Assembly (NCBI RefSeq): GCF_963675165.1
Contig: NC_087377.1
Coordinates: 14,442,198 to 14,506,197 of the forward strand
Length of the DNA: 64,000 bases
Direction: 5' to 3'
From: Halichondria panicea
Taxonomy: Eukaryota > Porifera > Demospongiae > Suberitida > Halichondriidae
The position numbers were made by a program, and so were the translations under genes. Positions 11,875-22,613 of the stretch are shown in pieces. Numbering within the stretch: the stretch's first letter is position 1; each line of letters starts with the position of its first letter. The notes beneath the pieces are model-generated. The model was not told the DNA's origin. It made no database searches and saw only the letters and a list, made by a program, of their open reading frames with translations.

Positions 11875-12112
11875 CATGCGCAATGATTTTTACCAAAGAG
11901 CGACTTCCCAACTAGAAGGCATAACGAGCTACATGACCTGACTGCTTCACTTCTCACCAAAGTCTGCCACAATGTTGCCACAGAACATGAGAACCCCGAC
12001 TACAACCACTAAGCGAGAATCTTTAACCACTGACAATGCGGCTATGCCCGCTTAGACATCCGTGCAAGAGGTTCTGGTTTGCTGCTCAAAATGCATATTT
12101 TGATGTACCCGA

Positions 12113-12526
12113 ATGCACCCAGCAACAGCTCCAGAACCATCAAAGCTGCCTACAAGAAACATGAGGTACAAGAAACATGAGGACGAAAATAAACAGGCTT
12201 ACGGCCAACGCGTCAGAGACATTGAGCAAGGAGTTTTCACTCCCTCGTCGATGTCTTCTATAAACCACAGGTGGACTGGGGCAAGAGGCCGCCACCTTCT
12301 ACAAAAGACTAGCAGACATGCTCGCCTGGAAATAAGGAAAACTATACTCAGTAGTAATCAGTTGGCTAAGGTGCAAGCTATCCTTCGCTGCCGTCCGATC
12401 TTCAATTATGTGCATCCGTGGAACAAGATCATCAAATCATGGACCCCTATATATACGGAACAAGATCATCAAAATAATCATGGACCCCTACGGAACATGA
12501 TCATCAAATCATGGACCCCTACGTGA
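12113..12526 (+). pseudogene. Decayed retroelement protein fragment
   Basis: MRYKKHEDENKQAYGQRVRD and IEQGVFTP match the block seen at 4652-5179 (YRKHE...RAYQQRVQEVE...SFTP). The match fades after about 60 residues and runs into three direct repeats of a 33-45 nt unit containing AATCATGGACCCCTA (12430-12525). The start codon is not meaningful. Confidence 0.5.
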
Positions 12527-12804
12527 TGCTACATCACTCTTGCTACAAGAGGGCCTGATCCCTCAAATTTAATTAACTGTCACTATAAACTGCTTTCAAT
12601 AAACGTATTCTTATTATTATTACTATTATACTACTCCTGGTTCTACACATAATTATATCGGTATGAGATGAGGCCAGCGTCGTACGTATTAGAAGTAATG
12701 GAGGTCTACGTATAATAATGGCAAAACAATAATATTCAATAATTAATAATAAATTCTATAATATAGCTTGCTAGCTAGCTATTTAATAACAATTGGTGAT
12801 ACAG

Positions 12805-14431
12805 TTAACATGAATTAGATCTACATGTTATACACAGCCATCCTCTTGGCCTGACCTTGATGTTTATGCGTTTAAAGTGAAACCACTTTTGGCATTCTGT
12901 ACACTCGGTCATTCGGCTATCATATATCTCTGGAAGACCACAAGTGCAGTACAGCTCGATGATTATCTGTTTGGGATCACATCTGTTGATTGCTGCCGAA
13001 TTTTTAGATTGAGGAGAAGTGCTGAACGTTTTAGCTTCAAAACAGTGCTGAATGTGTGAACGCATTTGTTGTGAGTCATACGTTACATCTTTCGTACTCC
13101 TCGCCTGTGCAGCATTGTATGCATTTGCAATGCTGAAAACACCACAGTCCATTTCTCCTTCTTGCTGCTGTACAGGCTCAATGTAAACTTTGAGTTTGTT
13201 GTTTACCGCAAATTGATTGCCGTATATTTGAGCTAGCTGTACTTAAAGACTTGAGGTTAATTCTCCAGTTGAACAGCTGTCGTATAGTCTCAGTTTTCCA
13301 TTGGTGAGGCTGGAAACAACCCAGTGCTCTCTTTCCTCAACAAATAGTATCTGAACGGCTGCATATAATTATAGGCGATAATTCTTCTATGTACATTACA
13401 GTAATATAATTAGTGATCCATCGAGATAACATTATATAAGCCTAACCCTTACCTCTTACAACAGAGTCATGACATTGCATTGCTTTAAACTCTTTTTGAG
13501 TAAGTATAATGTCGATTGAAGACCATGCAGATGAGGGAACTGATACCTCAGCACTTCATGGGCAGCATACATATATGCTTGTCACATAGTTTTCCTCTCT
13601 TTACAACTGCCCTATCCCTGTAACGTAGATCTAAGTCAGGTATCCAGAGACTCCCAGCATACCTGGTCTGAGCATGTACAATTATTATTATGTAGTTAAT
13701 AGTATATCTACATATTAATTGACCGTGCCTGATCACAAAATTAATGTCAGGACAATTATAATTATATACATGCCATGCACGTGGCTGACAGAAGTTACCT
13801 TTTGACTCTTAGGTACAGACTGATTAGACTTTCGTCTCTTAGGTGGTGGTGGACGGTCTAAGGGGACATCAATTGGTTGCAAATGAGTCACCACAGGTCC
13901 ATGTGTAAGGCTCACGTCTGGTGTTGAGCAAAGTGGCATCTTTTGCTGCTCTTTGCCCATCACAGAACTTTGTGGTAAGTCTGGAATATACTTAGTGAGA
14001 TGATAATTATACCCACACGCAGTTTTAGTATACACGCATGCATAATAGTTTTACCGTATATAATAATATACCTTGAGGGTGTTGTTTTCTCATATCGTAT
14101 AGATCCATTGACATAGTTCATTGACTTGACCACAAGTGCAGGTTAGGTATGTTTTACCATACTTTTTTGTCAGGAAAGTACCAGACTGGGGGTGTTGACA
14201 GATGTAGAAATGTAACAGGCTGTTCATTTCTAAGTAGCTGATGTCAGTGTTTTCTGCTTTTTTGAAGTCGTCAAACTGATTGTGAAGGAGTGAATTGACG
14301 ACCACGAAGTCAAACGCTTCAACTAAGTCTGGTTGATGGGTGTATGCTCTGTAAGCTAGCCACAGTGCCACATCAGTATCTTTGCTCAAGCCATACTCAT
14401 GCTTGTTTTGAAAGAGGTACGATAACTGCAA
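12805..14431 (-). pseudogene. Second Ginger-like C-terminal region (Ulp1-PHD), degraded
   Basis: Paralogous to the 3' half of the element at 7-10 kb. 14090-14431 and 13780-14035 hold upstream linker-type exons (Pro/Lys-rich PPPPKRRKSNQ). 13500-13680 corresponds to the conserved exon before the protease but is frameshifted. 12805-13360 codes the Ulp1-type protease (EERE-HW, YDSC, QQEGEMDCGVFS) and a PHD finger. An in-frame TAA interrupts the protease near 13243, and the PHD His-x-x-Cys has become His-x-x-Arg (HFKR) by one transition. No integrase core is seen. Confidence 0.65.
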
Positions 14432-14488
14432 TGGAGAATTTCAGTAATCTATACTACATGAAATTGAAGTGTTAAAAATGTACAATAC

Positions 14489-14636
14489 GATGAGCTGAAT
14501 TGATCATTATCTCAATCACCTGTTTACAGCGCAATCACATACACTGAAACTAATTGCCAATATTAACGAGAATTGTCACAGTGTATGTGATTGCGCTGTA
14601 AACAGGTGATTGAGATAATGATCAATTCAGCTCATC
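14489..14636. repeat. Perfect 58-bp inverted repeat downstream of gene A
   Basis: Arms 14489-14546 and 14579-14636 are exact reverse complements with a 32-bp loop. The right arm is native 3' flanking sequence also found after genes B (33.5 kb), F-like sequence (40.55 kb) and L (54.3 kb); the left arm is an extra inverted copy peculiar to locus A. Confidence 0.9.
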
Positions 14637-14710
14637 ACACCAGTGGAGGGAATACTATCTGACTCGTCAAATGTACCACAATAATATTGGCTGGAAATTT
14701 ACTAACACAG

Positions 14711-16167
14711 TCATGTTTTTCCCACTCCTACTGGTCCATAAGCTTGGTTAGTGTTCAGTTCAATCTCTTCTTTAGGCAACACCTCCTCATAAACAGGACC
14801 AGTTGATGCAATGGGTCCTACGTTAGCTTGTCCTTCAGCTGCCGAGGAGTACACTGCCTTCTTATGAGAGCAAAAGTGCATCACTACGAGTCCAGTGAGA
14901 AATCCAAGGAGTGTTGCCATTAAGAACGTTATGCCTGTGCTCATTCCTGTAATCTCAGCATTTGATAAAGAGTAGCCATCTTTCTCTGATACTCAAGACG
15001 TATTGATGTGAACTGATTCGTTAGCAATGGGTGCTGTACATTGAGACAATTATTATAATGTCATGATTCAGCTATTATCTTGTGTAAGACACCTTCGCAA
15101 TGCAGGTCAGCAGGATTAGGCACCCACCCTCCTCTTCCTGAAACTTTAACACAAGTTGCTGTTCTTGGGTGACTGGGAAGTAGACCATCATCACACTGGA
15201 GCACAATTTCTGATCCTTCCGTGAAACCAGATTCAGCAGATAAAATACTAAGGCTCCCGTTGATAGGAGTAGAAGGTGTATCACACATAATAGCACCAGC
15301 TTGGGGAGAAATGGGGATTTAATTAGGATTATGATTTATTTGATCTAATACCTGGTATAATACCACTGTATGTAGTGATATTACTAGTCCCTATGCTGTT
15401 TCTAGCTTGAAGGGTGACAACATAGATCCTGTCATTTCCAATCATCGAACTTCAAAGGGGACAAAGCAAGTTGTTGTACATACACTACTGCTCACACTTT
15501 TGTTATAGCTTGTATTGTCATAGAGAAGATAAATATTGTAAAAGATCTCCTCCTGATATTGCAGCATTCAATCTGCAATGTGTGCAGTTGACTTATTGCA
15601 AAACCAATTATAACTAACTTACATATTGTTTCCAAGTGACAGCCAGTATAAATATAGAGGGGATAGATGATGTATTGATTCTTACACTGACGTTAGAGAC
15701 ATTGGGCAGTATTTCTTTCACTATTGAGATTTTCACCAAGGTGTCATTGTTAGTTTCTGGGTCACCACAGCTGATCCTCGTAATATTTATAATCTCAATG
15801 GCTGTTTGAGAAAGTTCTAAAGTAAGAATTGATGAGAAATTAGCAAAAACTTTAGAAATTCTATCTTGTGACACTCGAACAAGTTCAACAGATGCGAAGG
15901 CCAAAATTGAGACATTTCTTGTTTCATTCACACTATCAGGCGAAAAGGTCTTGAAAAATACATGTTTTCAGCATGGTACAACCTCCACTCTAACTGTGTG
16001 AGGTCCACTCCCTCACAGAAGAGTCTAACAGTTCCAGGACAGTGTTCACCAACCAGACTCACTCCTCCCTCAACAGTCAGAGACACTGATGATGAGTACA
16101 CCTCTTCACTTATCATTGAAATTAAGATGATTAGTACTGCACTTGGCCTGCAGCACACTGTCATCAT
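14711..16167 (-). pseudogene. Gene A: Ig-FN3-sushi receptor pseudogene
   Basis: Single-pass receptor remnant, four exons: 15623-16167 (signal peptide, Ig-like, first half of FN3), 15352-15572 (second half of FN3), 15093-15299 (sushi, CDTP...LQCDD...ATCVK...LHCEG) and 14711-15033 (stalk, membrane helix ITFLMATLLGFLTGLVVMHF, tail). The tail keeps PVYEEV and NQAYGPV. Lesions: a one-T deficit in a T-run near 15950 (shared with gene B); two 1-nt deletions in the FN3 exon, which is 221 nt instead of 223; and a TGA replacing the stalk Cys codon near 14990. The start ATG-ATG-ACA at 16167 heads a signal peptide (SAVLIILISMISEEVYS). Closest relative: gene B. Confidence 0.8.
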
Positions 16168-17256
16168 GTTTTACGACTATAGAAGTTGTATTTGTTCATA
16201 GCGTATGCGCATTGAATGATAAATAAACTTTGGGATAATTAAAAGTTCAGACATGATATCCGAGGTAGGTGTGATGGACTGTAAACAGAATAGTAAATTA
16301 TTGACAAACACAAGTCTGTTATTTGGCAGATAGCTGATAGCTGAGGATGTATAGGCAACATGTAGGTGTCGTCCTGCACTTCCAAGAGTACTTTGAGGTT
16401 GTCGAAAACATCAGGATCCCCTTCACATTCCGATCGATATTTGCAAAAGGGGAGGGTTCAAAAAGTATTGAGTGTGGCTGGGTTGGGTTACAAATGGGGA
16501 AAAAAAGACAAAAATTTATGTCAGTGGGTGCACGTGAATCGGGCGAAGTAGCAAAGATTGGTATTATTTTTTAGTTAAGGAGCATTCAAGTGCATGGGAG
16601 ACTATACGATTGATCTGGGTGGTATGTGTTTGTATTTCAAGGATACCAAGGTATAATATTATTTATTCTCAGAAGAAGAGGGAACGAAAGTATCATGCTT
16701 ACATGTATATAGATACGTACTGTATACGTTGTCAAAATTGAGCTCAATTGGAAAGCAATCTGACGTATAGTGTATTAATTATAGTCATTCAATATTCAGT
16801 CACAGTCTGACAGTTTCAGGACAGTGTTCACAAACCAGACTCACTCCTTCAACAGTGATAATGATTTTATCAAATGTACGTATATACAATCCCCATCATC
16901 CCTGAAATTTATTCCTGAAATTTTAAGTGAATTGCATGCATTTTGTTGACAAACACAATCGTGCTCATGTTTAACTAGCCCTCTCAATCCTAACTTTATG
17001 AAAGAATAAGTTTTCTATTCAAACTGTTGGTTTTCTCTTGCTGTTGAAAGTTTGTGACAATTCTCGTAATTAGTGGGAACAATAATACATGACTGTATTT
17101 AGTTTCAGTTGTGATTGTGTGATTGTACTAATTGGCTAGTGTGTGAATAATATTTTATGAACTGTTTGTAAACACTAAAATTAATACTTAGAAAGCGAAG
17201 TACTTTTTGTGTGATGCATTTTGTAACGCGTTTTTAAACTCAATTCAAATCAAATA
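16168..17256. other. Upstream spacer of gene A with an Ig-exon splinter
   Basis: No full gene. The stretch is alignable by eye with the upstream regions of B (35.1-36.2 kb) and F (43.6-44.3 kb), so it probably contains the shared promoter region, though I see no certain TATA box. 16797-16860 is a short fragment of an Ig exon (the part coding CPGTVRLFC). Confidence 0.5.
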
Positions 17257-17440
17257 CAGTGGAACCCCTCTATAACGGACACCTTTACATTGGGATCAAT
17301 GTTTTGGCTTTTATACAGAGGTGGCCTTTGTTGAGGGGTTGTTTTGTACACAAACTGTTCATTGGGACCTGGGTGCCTGGTCGTTATATAGCAACTGCAT
17401 GGCCTTTATTTGGAGGTCGTTGTTAACAGAGGTTCCGCTG
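17257..17440. mobile_element. Pogo/Tigger-like MITE, 184 bp, TA-flanked
   Basis: It starts CAGTGGAACCCCTCTATAAC and ends as the reverse complement CAGCGGAACCTCTGTTAAC, with TA on both sides (17255-17256 and 17441-17442). The duplicated block around 36.23 kb lacks it. It has no coding capacity. Confidence 0.7.
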
Positions 17441-17568
17441 TACTGTATAATTTATAGGGCGAACTTTTTGGCACATTATGCTAGCATTTGTTCTACGTGT
17501 GCGTCGATTAGACTCTTAAAAATCAGTTTGCAAATCATTATAGCAGTAGTATACTGTCCGATATAGCG

Positions 17569-17745
17569 GGTTATTTTCGAGGCACTAAATTTTCGCGGAT
17601 TGCCCAAAGTAAAGATTTTGAGGATGAATTTCAAATGACCACACCCTCACAGTAGAGAGATTCAATATCTAATTTTCGACGCACATTTTGGTGTTTCTGG
17701 GTCGACCTCGAAAATCTAGAAAAATAACCGGCTAGCTAAAAGGTA
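17569..17745. repeat. MITE-like inverted repeat with TAGCGGGTTATTTTCGAGG ends
   Basis: The left end GATATAGCGGGTTATTTTCG and the right end (CGAAAA...AAAATAACCGGCTAG) are imperfect inverted repeats. Related AAAATAACC(C/A)GCTA...ACGGTAT pieces recur near 24.3, 57.1, 62.3 and 63.47 kb. Together with the pogo-like MITE it accounts for most of the ~540 bp here that the 36.2-kb copy lacks. Confidence 0.55.
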
Positions 17746-17963
17746 ATTGAGAACAGTAGGTGGATGAAAAGATTATTACAGCTCACACTTAATTTAGTGA
17801 CCTTTTTATACACCTCCACGGATGTAAGCTAGATCTATCTGATTATTGTAAAAACAGGATTTTGAACATCACCATAAAAATAATAATGTTGATGCGCAAT
17901 ATTCACGTGTTACTAAACGCTAGCTATATAGAAGTATAATACTGGCTGTAATGTACATGAATA

Positions 17964-19680
17964 CTAACACATGTTTACTGGTCCATACGATTGGTTACTG
18001 TTCAGTTCTATCTCCTCTTTGGGTGACACCTCTTCATAAACAGGACCAGCTTGCGCAGTGGGTCCTCCGTTAGCTTGTCCTTCAACTGCTGGGGAGTACA
18101 CTCCCTTCTTACGAGAGCAAATATGCATCACTAGGAGTCCAGCGAGGAATTCTATCAAAATTCCCATTAAGAATGTGATGCTTGCGGTCATCCCTGTAAT
18201 TTCAGCAATTGATAAAAACTCATCAGCTTTTTCTGCTACACTTGACAATGTATCGATGTGAGTCAATTTCGTTGTCTGGCTTGTACTGGGTGCTGCAAAT
18301 AAATATTATTTTGGCAAAATTGGAGCAAATAATTTTATAATTGTACCATTAGTTTCATCAAGGATGGAATGACATCTGAATGCAAGCACGTCAGGTTGCC
18401 ATGTCGTATCATTTGTGCAAGTGCCAGTAGTTGGCCCAATAAGAACAAATCCTTCATTACAAGAGAGTGACGATCGTGCTCCCTCTGCCTGGCTACTGAA
18501 TTCAAACGTTCCATTTGTCAGAAGAGGCGGGACATCACACCTTACTTAATTACAATACATTTAAAATCTATTCTGATCAATAAAATAATGCTTACCTAAT
18601 ATGATATTGAGTGATACGGGAAGACTGGACCCAGCACAATTTGTAGATACTACCATCACTGCATATTCCTGATTGTACTGAAGTATCAGCTCAATGTGTG
18701 ACTCTGTTACCACTAGCATGGCATAAGCAGAGTTGTTTGTGAGAGTGACTGTTACAGAGTATAGTAAACCTTTGCATTAGAAAGAGGAGGGTTCCATTGG
18801 AGAGTAACAGTGCTATTCTGTGATTTATTGACAATATCAGAAACTTGAAGAAGCTCTGGTAGTCCTGGAGAGTCTATATAGGTATCCAAGAAAAATCTTA
18901 GTGAGCATGCACTGTACAGAACAGCATACGGTGCATTCCTCACACAATGCAGTTTTATGGGGTGCCCTTTGTGTCAAAATTAATTACAATAAGTGGATGC
19001 ATGCTTCTATATAATTATATATAGTAAAGTGATGATAGTCACAGTAACATAGATGTCTCTCTTATTACTGTGTCACTATTGACGCTCCACTGTCTGATAT
19101 ATTCATCTCTCTTACTGCGACTATATCGTCGCTTAACCATATAGAAGCATCCATGCACTTAGTGTAATTTTGATACAAAGAACACACTATACTAATGTAA
19201 ATTTAACCACAATTAGATCAACTCACCATAGAGATCAATTCGCACAGTTGTTCCAGAGCACTCAATATCTCGACCATCCATCGAACTGTACAGGGTTAGT
19301 TCCAGTGTGGAGTTCAGATGTGGTGTTACTGAGTTGAGTGATACTGTGTAGGCTCCAAGTGTGTCTTCACTAATGTTACGTTTCCCAAGTGTAGGTGAGA
19401 GTGAACTTGAAAAGTCCACACGATTAAGTGTTTCCATTGGACGTCCAAAAGGATTTGGAGCAATCCATATCAGTGCATCACTTTCACTTATACATGTCAG
19501 ACTTCTCTTCTCTTGGGGACAGGCATTCTCAATGAAGGATGGAGACACTGTTGCATAATCTGCAGCTAGTATCTAGATATAATTATATTGACTCTTATAT
19601 AGACTACCTAATAATAAACTTTTACCTGCTGAATTGAAAATCATGAGCAGAATCTGGGTGAGCTGTAGCTGATATACCAT
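17964..19680 (-). pseudogene. Gene C: Ig-FN3-sushi receptor pseudogene (second subfamily)
   Basis: Five exons: 19626-19680 (signal peptide MVYQLQLTQILLMIFNSAG), 19227-19559 (Ig-like with SLTC...W...IECSG), 18596-18873 (FN3, VTLQWNPPLS), 18347-18544 (sushi, RCDVPPLLTNG...LSCNEGF...GTCTND...FRCHS) and 17964-18292 (stalk, helix, tail with PVYEEV and NQSYGPV). The Ig and FN3 sequences differ strongly from A/B/F/L/N, but the membrane and tail exon is clearly the same module. A 2-nt TA insertion near 18759, absent in gene D, shifts the frame inside FN3. Other exons look intact, so decay is recent, or the indel is an assembly error. Confidence 0.8.
18960..19195. repeat. Imperfect inverted repeat in intron 2 of gene C
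   Basis: GTGTCAAAATTAATTACAAT ... AAGTGGATGCATGCTTCTATAT is mirrored by ATATAGAAGCATCCATGCAC ... TAATTTTGATACAAAG. The same element sits at the same intron position in gene D (37455-37665), so it inserted before the A-C/B-D duplication. Confidence 0.7.
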
Positions 19681-20747
19681 TGTTTCCTTGCCAGCAGAAA
19701 AAGAATCAGAGAATTCTTTAAAGGTGTTTTGAAGCATGGGTGGTGCAAAAAATGATGTAATTAATTGTGTCACTGTAATTATGGATTTAGACACAACTTA
19801 CTGTCAATTCAGTAGAAAAAAGCAAAGTCAATATAAAATACTATAGCTGTAAATTCTGTAACATGCAGTGTCTCCATCCTCCATTGATCTAGGTAGATAT
19901 GTGTATAGATTGCATGCATGGGAAGTTTGGCCGATAATTATATGCACGTTGACCATGTGCTATGCGCTGTCACTGAGCGGGATGCTATTTATTGGTAGCT
20001 TGACTTAAACAGCAAGATAAATCCCAATCACCAGGCTTATGCTGTCCATGACCGTAAGAGGTAACAAAACCCACCAGAAGCACATAACAAGTATAATTAT
20101 AAGGTAAACAAAAGTGAAAAAACAACTCGTAATTTAAACACATAAATATACCTCTCCCCTTCTCCAGCGTGAAACAAGTATAAGGGTAGTGTGCCACATA
20201 ATTAGCACTTGGCCATTCCATTGGCTTCTTGATTATAAAAGTGTATGATTGAAGAGCTCAGTATAGAACTAGAATCCAACAACTCAATCGAAGGTTGTGA
20301 GGGCATCATAATATTATATATACACTTGCATGCTTTGGGAGAGTTTTTTTCGTCAAATCTGAGCCGACAACGAAGAAATACTTTGGAATTAAACAACACT
20401 CATGCAGCTCCAAGAATGATCTCTCATCATTCTTAATCTTCGTAACAGGTAAAACCACAACTGCATGCTGTGCATGCAGTCGTGGTTTTACCTGTTACAA
20501 AGCACAAACACTCGATCCTTCATGCAAATCTGGCACTCTTAATTGCTGCCCGTCTCTGAGTTCTTGTTCCAGGTGAACAAGGTGGTTGTTCCAAGTCTCA
20601 CTGTACACGAACTTACCAAGTCCATTAGTTTCTATGATTAGCCGCTGGAAGGTGCATTGCTGGGGCCCTTTTAGACCAAACAGCATTTGGGAGCAAGTGA
20701 AACTTACCAGTGTACAATTTTTCGCTCATTTAATATAATTTAAATAC
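19681..20747. other. Upstream region of gene C
   Basis: No supported gene. It aligns with 38.16-39.24 kb upstream of gene D; similarity stops near 20728/39244, which marks the junction between the A-C block and the K-M block. A 20440-20500 inverted repeat (GGTAAAACCAC...GTGGTTTTACC) lies inside it. Confidence 0.55.
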
Positions 20748-21884
20748 CTTCACAAAGTAGGTCAGCAGGATTAGGTACCCACTCTCCTCTTCCTGAAACT
20801 TTAACACAAGTTGCTATTCTTGGGTGACTGGGAAGTAGACTATCGTCACACTGGAGCACAATTTCTGAACCCTCCATGAAACCAGATTCAGTAGATAAAA
20901 TTCTAAGGCTCTCGTTGATAGGAGTAGAAGGTGTATCACACACGATAGTACCAGCTTAGGAAAAAATGTATGGGGACCTAATTAAATATAGGTTATGATT
21001 AAATATACCTGGTATGATGCCACTGGATGTAGTGATATTACTAGTCCCTATGCTGTTTCTAGCTTGAAGGGTGACAACATAGATCCTGTCATTTCCAGTC
21101 ACTGATACTTCAAAGGAGACAAAGCAAGTTGGTGTACATACACTACTGCTCACACTTTTGCTATAGCTTGTATCGTCATAGAGAAGAGAAAGATTGTAAA
21201 GAATCTCCTCCTGATATTGAGAACATTCAGCCTGCAAAGCAAATATGATGCAGTTGACTTGCGACAAGCATTACAAACTTACGTATTGTTTCCAAGTAAC
21301 AGCCAGTATAACCATATAGGGGATAGATGACGTATTGATTCTTACACTGAAGTTACAGACATCGGGCAGTGCTTCTGTTACTATTGAGATGTTCACTGAA
21401 GTGTCATTGTTGTTTATTGCATCACCACAGCTGATTCTGTGTATTTCAGTGACCATTTGAGAAAGTTCTAAAATAAGAATTGATGAGAAATTTGCAAAAA
21501 CTTTAGAACTGTGCTGTGATACTTGAACAAGTTCGACAGATGCAGAGCCCAATGATAAATTGTTAAAGACTTTTTTGGTACCATTCACACTATCCGTCAC
21601 AAACTTCTCAGAAGAATACATGCTATCATTGTAGTACAACCTCCACTGTAGCAGTGTGAGGTCCACTCCGTCACAGAACAGTCTGACAGTTCCAGGACAG
21701 TGTTCACCAACCAGACTCTCTCCTCCTTCAACAGTCAGAGAGACACTTGTAAACGCTAGCCCTATAATAATTTTGTCAGCTTATGTTCATAGCTAATAAC
21801 AGTATACCTTAAACAGTAATCTTACCAGTAAATGTCGAGAACATTAGAATTAAAAGAACAAAGTAAATTCTCAAATGTACAGTG
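20748..21884 (-). pseudogene. Gene K: tail-less Ig-FN3-sushi receptor, LTR-disrupted
   Basis: Remaining exons: 21826-21884 (most of the signal peptide), 21283-21755 (Ig and first half of FN3), 21009-21231 (second half of FN3, 223 nt) and 20748-20954 (sushi, 207 nt, ending at a normal donor). The Ig, FN3 and sushi frames are open. A solo LTR at 21885 separates the first three codons from the rest of the signal peptide, and no stalk/membrane exon follows: sequence past the sushi donor jumps to the upstream region of gene C. Nearly identical to gene L, which keeps the missing parts. Confidence 0.8.
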
Positions 21885-22203
21885 TGTTGTTATTATTATG
21901 TGTATGTGTGTGCACTTGACTAATGTGTACATTGTTTACTTAGTTAATTTGTACTGTAGCTATGGTTTCTGTTATAGGAATGTTAAGTAGGTTAATTACT
22001 TCCTGTGGAGCAGAGCCTCCTTTTGTGTTAACAATAGATTCTTTGTTGTAAAGAGGCCCTGCGCGTCTCTCTTGTTTTTGGTGCATGTATGATCTCTGTT
22101 TTGTCAGTTGTTACTTTTGTCTATCTTGTTTAATGTTAAATCCTTGTCAAATCTTGAGCTGACTCCGCCGCTTAGCTAGTTCTAGCACTCAACTCTGCCA
22201 ACA
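21885..22203. mobile_element. Solo LTR, 319 bp, in the first exon of gene K
   Basis: It begins TGTTGTTATTATTATG and ends CTCTGCCAACA (5'-TG...CA-3', with TGTTG/CAACA inverted ends) and is flanked by CAGTG on both sides (21880-21884, 22204-22208). The empty site with a single CAGTG is in gene L at 55944-55948. The short TG...CA form and 5-bp duplication fit an LTR left by recombination of a retrotransposon; I cannot assign Copia or Gypsy. Confidence 0.85.
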
Positions 22204-22441
22204 CAGTGCCCATTATATTCTTTTCTATACAGCCTGGGTAAATTAATGTTAGTAAATTGCATGCAGTTTTTTGGCAACAAAGATTCATTTCAGATTCAAA
22301 TCAGGTGGTTTGTCATAGACTATATAAACTATATGCCACACTTTTTACCTGCAGTTACGAGAGTACTTCGAGGCTGTCGAAAACAAAGATCCCCTTCACA
22401 TTCCAATCGATATTTGCAAAAGGGAAGAGGTTCACAAGGTA

Positions 22442-22611
22442 CACAGTAAAAACAGATTTGTTATAATAACATAAAACATCTCAAATAAAATGCATCATTT
22501 GAAATTTAATGTAGAAATGACATAAATTTCTGTCATTTCTACATTAAATTTCAAATGATGCATTTTATTTGAGATGTTTTATGTTATTATAACGAATCTG
22601 TTTTTACTGTG
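22442..22611. mobile_element. Near-perfect palindromic MITE, TA-flanked
   Basis: 170 bp, beginning CACAGTAAAAACAG and ending CTGTTTTTACTGTG. The two ~81-bp halves are reverse complements with one mismatch and an 8-bp centre (22523-22530). TA flanks both ends, and the paralogous site near gene L (56189-56190) has one TA and no insert. TA duplication with CAC/CAG-type ends fits a mariner/Tc1-type non-autonomous element. Confidence 0.85.
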
Positions 22612-22613
22612 TA

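Noticed and set aside
14711-14944. Strict ITIM or ITAM in the single-pass tails
   Set aside because: YEEV is preceded by Pro at -2 and the second site is YGPV with 13 residues between, so neither consensus is met; described only as SH2/PTB-like. P2 VLYDEV does fit the ITIM pattern.
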